Shown: piece after piece, positions 6,315-8,732 of the stretch
Layout of the letters: every line of letters begins with the position of its first letter
Position numbering within the stretch: the stretch's first letter is position 1
DNA from: Pseudomonadota bacterium
Lineage (GTDB): Bacteria > Pseudomonadota > Alphaproteobacteria > UBA8366 > JADFVY01
Assembly (NCBI GenBank): GCA_030671915.1
Contig: DAOVHN010000065.1
Span: forward strand, 1 to 8,732
DNA length: 8,732 nucleotides
Direction: 5' to 3'
Notes under the pieces: generated by a model
Told to the model about the DNA's origin: nothing
Database searches by the model: none
What the model saw: only the letters and a program-made list of their open reading frames with translations
Program-made: the position numbers and the translations under genes

Positions 6315-7691
6315 ATGAGCAGTTTCGACTATGATTTCTTCGTTATCGGCGCCGGGTCCGGCGGCGTGCGGGCATCGCGCATCGCCGCGCAGCTGGGCGC
6401 CAGGGTGGCCGTGGCCGAGGATCGCTTCTATGGCGGTACCTGCGTCAATATCGGCTGCGTGCCCAAGAAGCTGTTCGTCTATGCCTCCCATTTCGCCGAC
6501 GAATTCGTGGACGCCGCGGGATTCGGCTGGACGGTGGGCGAGAGCCGTTTCGACTGGCCGACACTGATCGCCAACAAGAATGCCGAGATCGAGCGGCTGA
6601 ACGGCATCTACGAGCGCATCCTGAAAAACGCCGGCGTGGAAATCATCGACGGCCGCGCCACCGTGGTGGACGGCCATACGGTCGAAGTCGCGGGGCGGCG
6701 CATCACCGCGAAACACATCCTGGTCGCCACCGGCGGCAAGCCCTTCGTTCCCGACATAAGGGGCCGCGAACATGCCGCGATCTCCGACGACATGTTCTAT
6801 CTGGAGAAATTCCCGCGGCGCGTCGTCGTGGTCGGCGGCGGCTATATCGCGGTCGAGTTCGCAGGTATCATGAAGGGATTGGGCGCGGAGGTGACGCAGC
6901 TCTATCGCGGGCCCCATTTCCTGCGCGGCTTCGACGACGATCTGCGCCAGTTCCTGGCCCAGGAGATGCGCAAGAAGGGTGTCGATGTCCGTTTCAACAG
7001 CACCGTCGAATGCATCGAGAAGCGCGGCGAGGAATATTGCGCCGAATTGGACGACGGGGCCGAAATCACCGCCGACCTGATTCTCTACGCCACCGGCCGC
7101 GTGGCCAACACGGAAAATCTGGGGCTGGAGGCGGCCGGCGTGGAACTGGCTGAAAACGGCGCCATCAAGGTGGATGGCGGTTTCCGTACCAGCGCGCCCT
7201 CGATCCATGCCATCGGCGACGTGATCGACAGGGTGCAGCTTACGCCGGTGGCGCTGGGCGAGGGCATGTGGCTGGCGCGCCACCTGTTCGGCGAGACCCC
7301 GCCGCCCTTCGACTATGCCGACATCCCCAGCGCGGTGTTCAGCCAGCCGGCGCTGGCCAGCGTCGGCCTGACCGAGGCCGCGGCGCATGACCATTACGGC
7401 GAGCTCGACGTCTATATCTCGGAATTCCGCGCCCTGAAACACACCCTGTCGGGCAGCGAGGAACGCAGCTTCATGAAGCTGATCGTCGACAGGGCCAGCG
7501 ACCGCGTCGTCGGCGCCCATATGGCCGGGCCGGAGGCGGGAGAGATCGTCCAGGGCCTCGCCATCGCCCTAAAAATGGGCGCCACCAAGGCCCAGTTCGA
7601 CGCCACCATAGGCATCCACCCCACGGCGGCGGAAGAGTTCGTAACCATGCGCGAACCCGTGGTGCGCGCGCGGGACGAGGCGGCGGAGTAG
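6315..7691 (+). CDS. gor: Glutathione-disulfide reductase (NADPH)
   Basis: This cytoplasmic flavoprotein reduces oxidised glutathione to two GSH with NADPH, keeping the thiol pool reduced. At 458 residues it has the normal family length and domain order. The FAD-binding GAGSGG is at 12-17. The redox-active disulfide motif GGTCVNIGCVPKK (40-52) has Cys43 and Cys48. The NADPH fold GGGYIAVEFAG is at 174-184. The second FAD motif AIGDV is at 299-303. The dimer-interface HPTAAEE (435-441) has catalytic His435 and Glu440. Arg198 and Arg204 fall at the two arginines that give E. coli Gor its NADPH preference, and Ala179/Ala183 match as well. Together with the lack of an NAD-type acidic residue there, this separates it from dihydrolipoamide dehydrogenase; mercuric reductase is unlikely because no N-terminal metal-binding domain or C-terminal cysteine pair is present. 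A GGGGG stretch (6306-6310) just before the ATG is a plausible ribosome site. It converges on the DUF4153 gene. Confidence 0.96.
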   Translation: MSSFDYDFFVIGAGSGGVRASRIAAQLGARVAVAEDRFYGGTCVNIGCVPKKLFVYASHFADEFVDAAGFGWTVGESRFDWPTLIANKNAEIERLNGIYERILKNAGVEIIDGRATVVDGHTVEVAGRRITAKHILVATGGKPFVPDIRGREHAAISDDMFYLEKFPRRVVVVGGGYIAVEFAGIMKGLGAEVTQLYRGPHFLRGFDDDLRQFLAQEMRKKGVDVRFNSTVECIEKRGEEYCAELDDGAEITADLILYATGRVANTENLGLEAAGVELAENGAIKVDGGFRTSAPSIHAIGDVIDRVQLTPVALGEGMWLARHLFGETPPPFDYADIPSAVFSQPALASVGLTEAAAHDHYGELDVYISEFRALKHTLSGSEERSFMKLIVDRASDRVVGAHMAGPEAGEIVQGLAIALKMGATKAQFDATIGIHPTAAEEFVTMREPVVRARDEAAE

Positions 7692-7701
7692 GGGCTACTC
7701 C
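7685..7701. terminator. Perfect hairpin holding both convergent stop codons
   Basis: GGAGTAG (7685-7691) and its exact reverse complement CTACTCC (7695-7701) form a 7-bp stem with a GGG/CCC loop. Each arm ends with the TAG stop of one of the two convergent genes, so the structure is nearly symmetric and could act on transcripts from both sides. There is no T-run on either side, so it is not a classical intrinsic terminator. It might pause polymerase or protect the 3' ends of both messages. Confidence 0.4.
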
Positions 7702-8732
7702 CCACTGCCGATCAGCAGCAGGCCGGAGCCGTAGTCTATCTCGTTGTTGCCGAAGCCATTTTGCCGGCCGTTTATATGTTCGACCTGGAGCCGCGCGCGC
7801 AGGCCGCCCTGGGTGGCCTCCAGGGTCATGGCCCTGGTCGATTCCGGGTCGTTGTAGTTCAGTTCCATCGGGCGCAGTTGCTCCGCCAGGGCGTTGAGGT
7901 CGAAGGTGACCCTGTTTGCCGGCTGGCCGATCTCGGTGACGGACAGCATGCCGCCGTCCCTGGTGATCGTATATCGTGGCCCGCCGCCCTCCGTGCCGAT
8001 CTCGGACGATCCGTCGTCGCCAAAATTCAGATTATGCGCGATGTCGAAACCCGAAATATCCACGGTTGCCGGCTCGCCGACCGAATAGGAGAAATAGTTC
8101 TCGTCCTCCCATTGCTCGACATAGTCGAGACCCATGAGGGCGAGCAGCGCCTCGTTGTCCTCCTTGCCCATCGGTTTCGCGCCGGCATCCTCAAGCCATG
8201 TTTTCAGGTCGTCGCGGCGACTGCCGCGCGCCAGATAGCGCACGATGCTGCTGATTCGCTTGACTTCCGCCGGATCGGCCACGCCTTCATCCGGATTGAT
8301 CTTCCCGTCGATCAGTATACCGGCCTCCGCGAGCATCGATTCAAGCTGGCCTAGCTGGCTGCGGATCGATACGGAAGTCGCGCCCCAGGGGCCGGCGGCG
8401 CCGGCGATCAGCATCGCCGCGAAGGCGGCCGGCGCGACGGCGAGGCGCGCCGGGCGGGCCAGGATGCCGTACAGCGCGATGCCGCCCAGCCACAGGATCA
8501 GCAGGATCAGCCCATAGCGCTTCTCGGTAATGCCGTATTCGGCGATGCGCACGCCCACGCCGACGGCCAGCAGGATCACCGGCACGACCAGCGCATAATG
8601 GAAGAAGCGGTGATAAAGCCGCGCCAGCCGGTTGCCGGTCTCGCGGAAGGGCCAGGCCGCGCTCCAAACCGCCAGCCCGAAGGCCGCGAAGCCGCCGACC
8701 AGCCAGCCCACGGTGCCGCGCGGCAGATCCCA
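7695..8732 (-). CDS. DUF4153 family membrane protein (partial, 5' end beyond the window)
   Basis: The frame is open to the right edge and gives 345 visible residues; the first visible codons (WDLPRGTVGW) read straight into the first membrane segment, so the true start lies outside. A GTG at 8711 is an internal valine codon. Four hydrophobic segments are visible near residues 8-28, 45-65, 73-92 and 97-115. Between segments 2 and 3 is the conserved-looking RIAEYGITEKRYGL (62-75). This P-loop-free pattern, with an EYGIT-x-x-RY motif beside a membrane helix, is typical of the C-terminal part of DUF4153 proteins. After residue 116 comes a soluble region of about 230 residues, with a short helical repeat-like part (130-200) and then a beta-rich part (215-345), which probably faces the periplasm. 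The family has no established biochemical role, and nothing in the neighbourhood assigns one. Its stop codon is three bases from that of gor. Confidence 0.8.
   Translation of the reverse strand, partial: WDLPRGTVGWLVGGFAAFGLAVWSAAWPFRETGNRLARLYHRFFHYALVVPVILLAVGVGVRIAEYGITEKRYGLILLILWLGGIALYGILARPARLAVAPAAFAAMLIAGAAGPWGATSVSIRSQLGQLESMLAEAGILIDGKINPDEGVADPAEVKRISSIVRYLARGSRRDDLKTWLEDAGAKPMGKEDNEALLALMGLDYVEQWEDENYFSYSVGEPATVDISGFDIAHNLNFGDDGSSEIGTEGGGPRYTITRDGGMLSVTEIGQPANRVTFDLNALAEQLRPMELNYNDPESTRAMTLEATQGGLRARLQVEHINGRQNGFGNNEIDYGSGLLLIGSGE

Noticed and set aside
6279..7520. A 413-codon open frame opposite gor
   Set aside because: The plus strand encodes an unmistakable glutathione reductase; the antisense product has no motif.
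8709..8711. GTG as the start of the DUF4153 gene
   Set aside because: The frame stays open to the window edge and the upstream codons continue a family-like sequence into the first membrane segment, so this is an internal codon of a truncated gene.

Overview
This is a GC-rich, gene-dense bacterial window with short intergenic gaps, six protein genes and no RNA genes, mobile elements or CRISPR arrays that I could recognise. Gene content and protein sequence style point to a proteobacterium, most likely an alphaproteobacterium. The supporting signs are a Tat-exported multicopper oxidase, a GabD very close to the E. coli type, a glutathione reductase and a DUF4153 membrane protein. I could not run a database search, so this taxonomic call is an inference.

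Left arm (minus strand, 1-2280). A lipoprotein with a C-terminal TPR region is followed 14 bases later by a Tat-signal multicopper oxidase whose 3' end lies beyond the left edge. They look like one transcription unit, reading leftward from a plausible sigma-70 promoter at 2296-2323. Both products should act in the envelope: one anchored by lipid, the other folded and exported through Tat.

Middle (plus strand, 2430-6229). gabD (NADP-type succinate-semialdehyde dehydrogenase) is followed after 18 bases by an ABC ATPase starting at GTG. That gene overlaps a large polytopic ABC-2-like permease by an ATGA. The spacing and strong ribosome binding sites suggest a three-gene operon joining the last step of GABA breakdown to an ABC transporter of unknown substrate. 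No gabT, gabP or periplasmic binding protein lies in the window.

Right arm (6315-8732). A complete glutathione-disulfide reductase gene reads rightward and converges on a leftward DUF4153 membrane protein gene whose 5' end lies beyond the right edge. The two stop codons are three bases apart and sit in the two arms of a perfect 7-bp inverted repeat.

Nothing here is clearly a new defence or mobile system. The items most worth a second look are the gabD-transporter operon, the double-length permease, the lipoprotein-oxidase pair with its C-terminal cysteine cluster, and the stop-codon hairpin.
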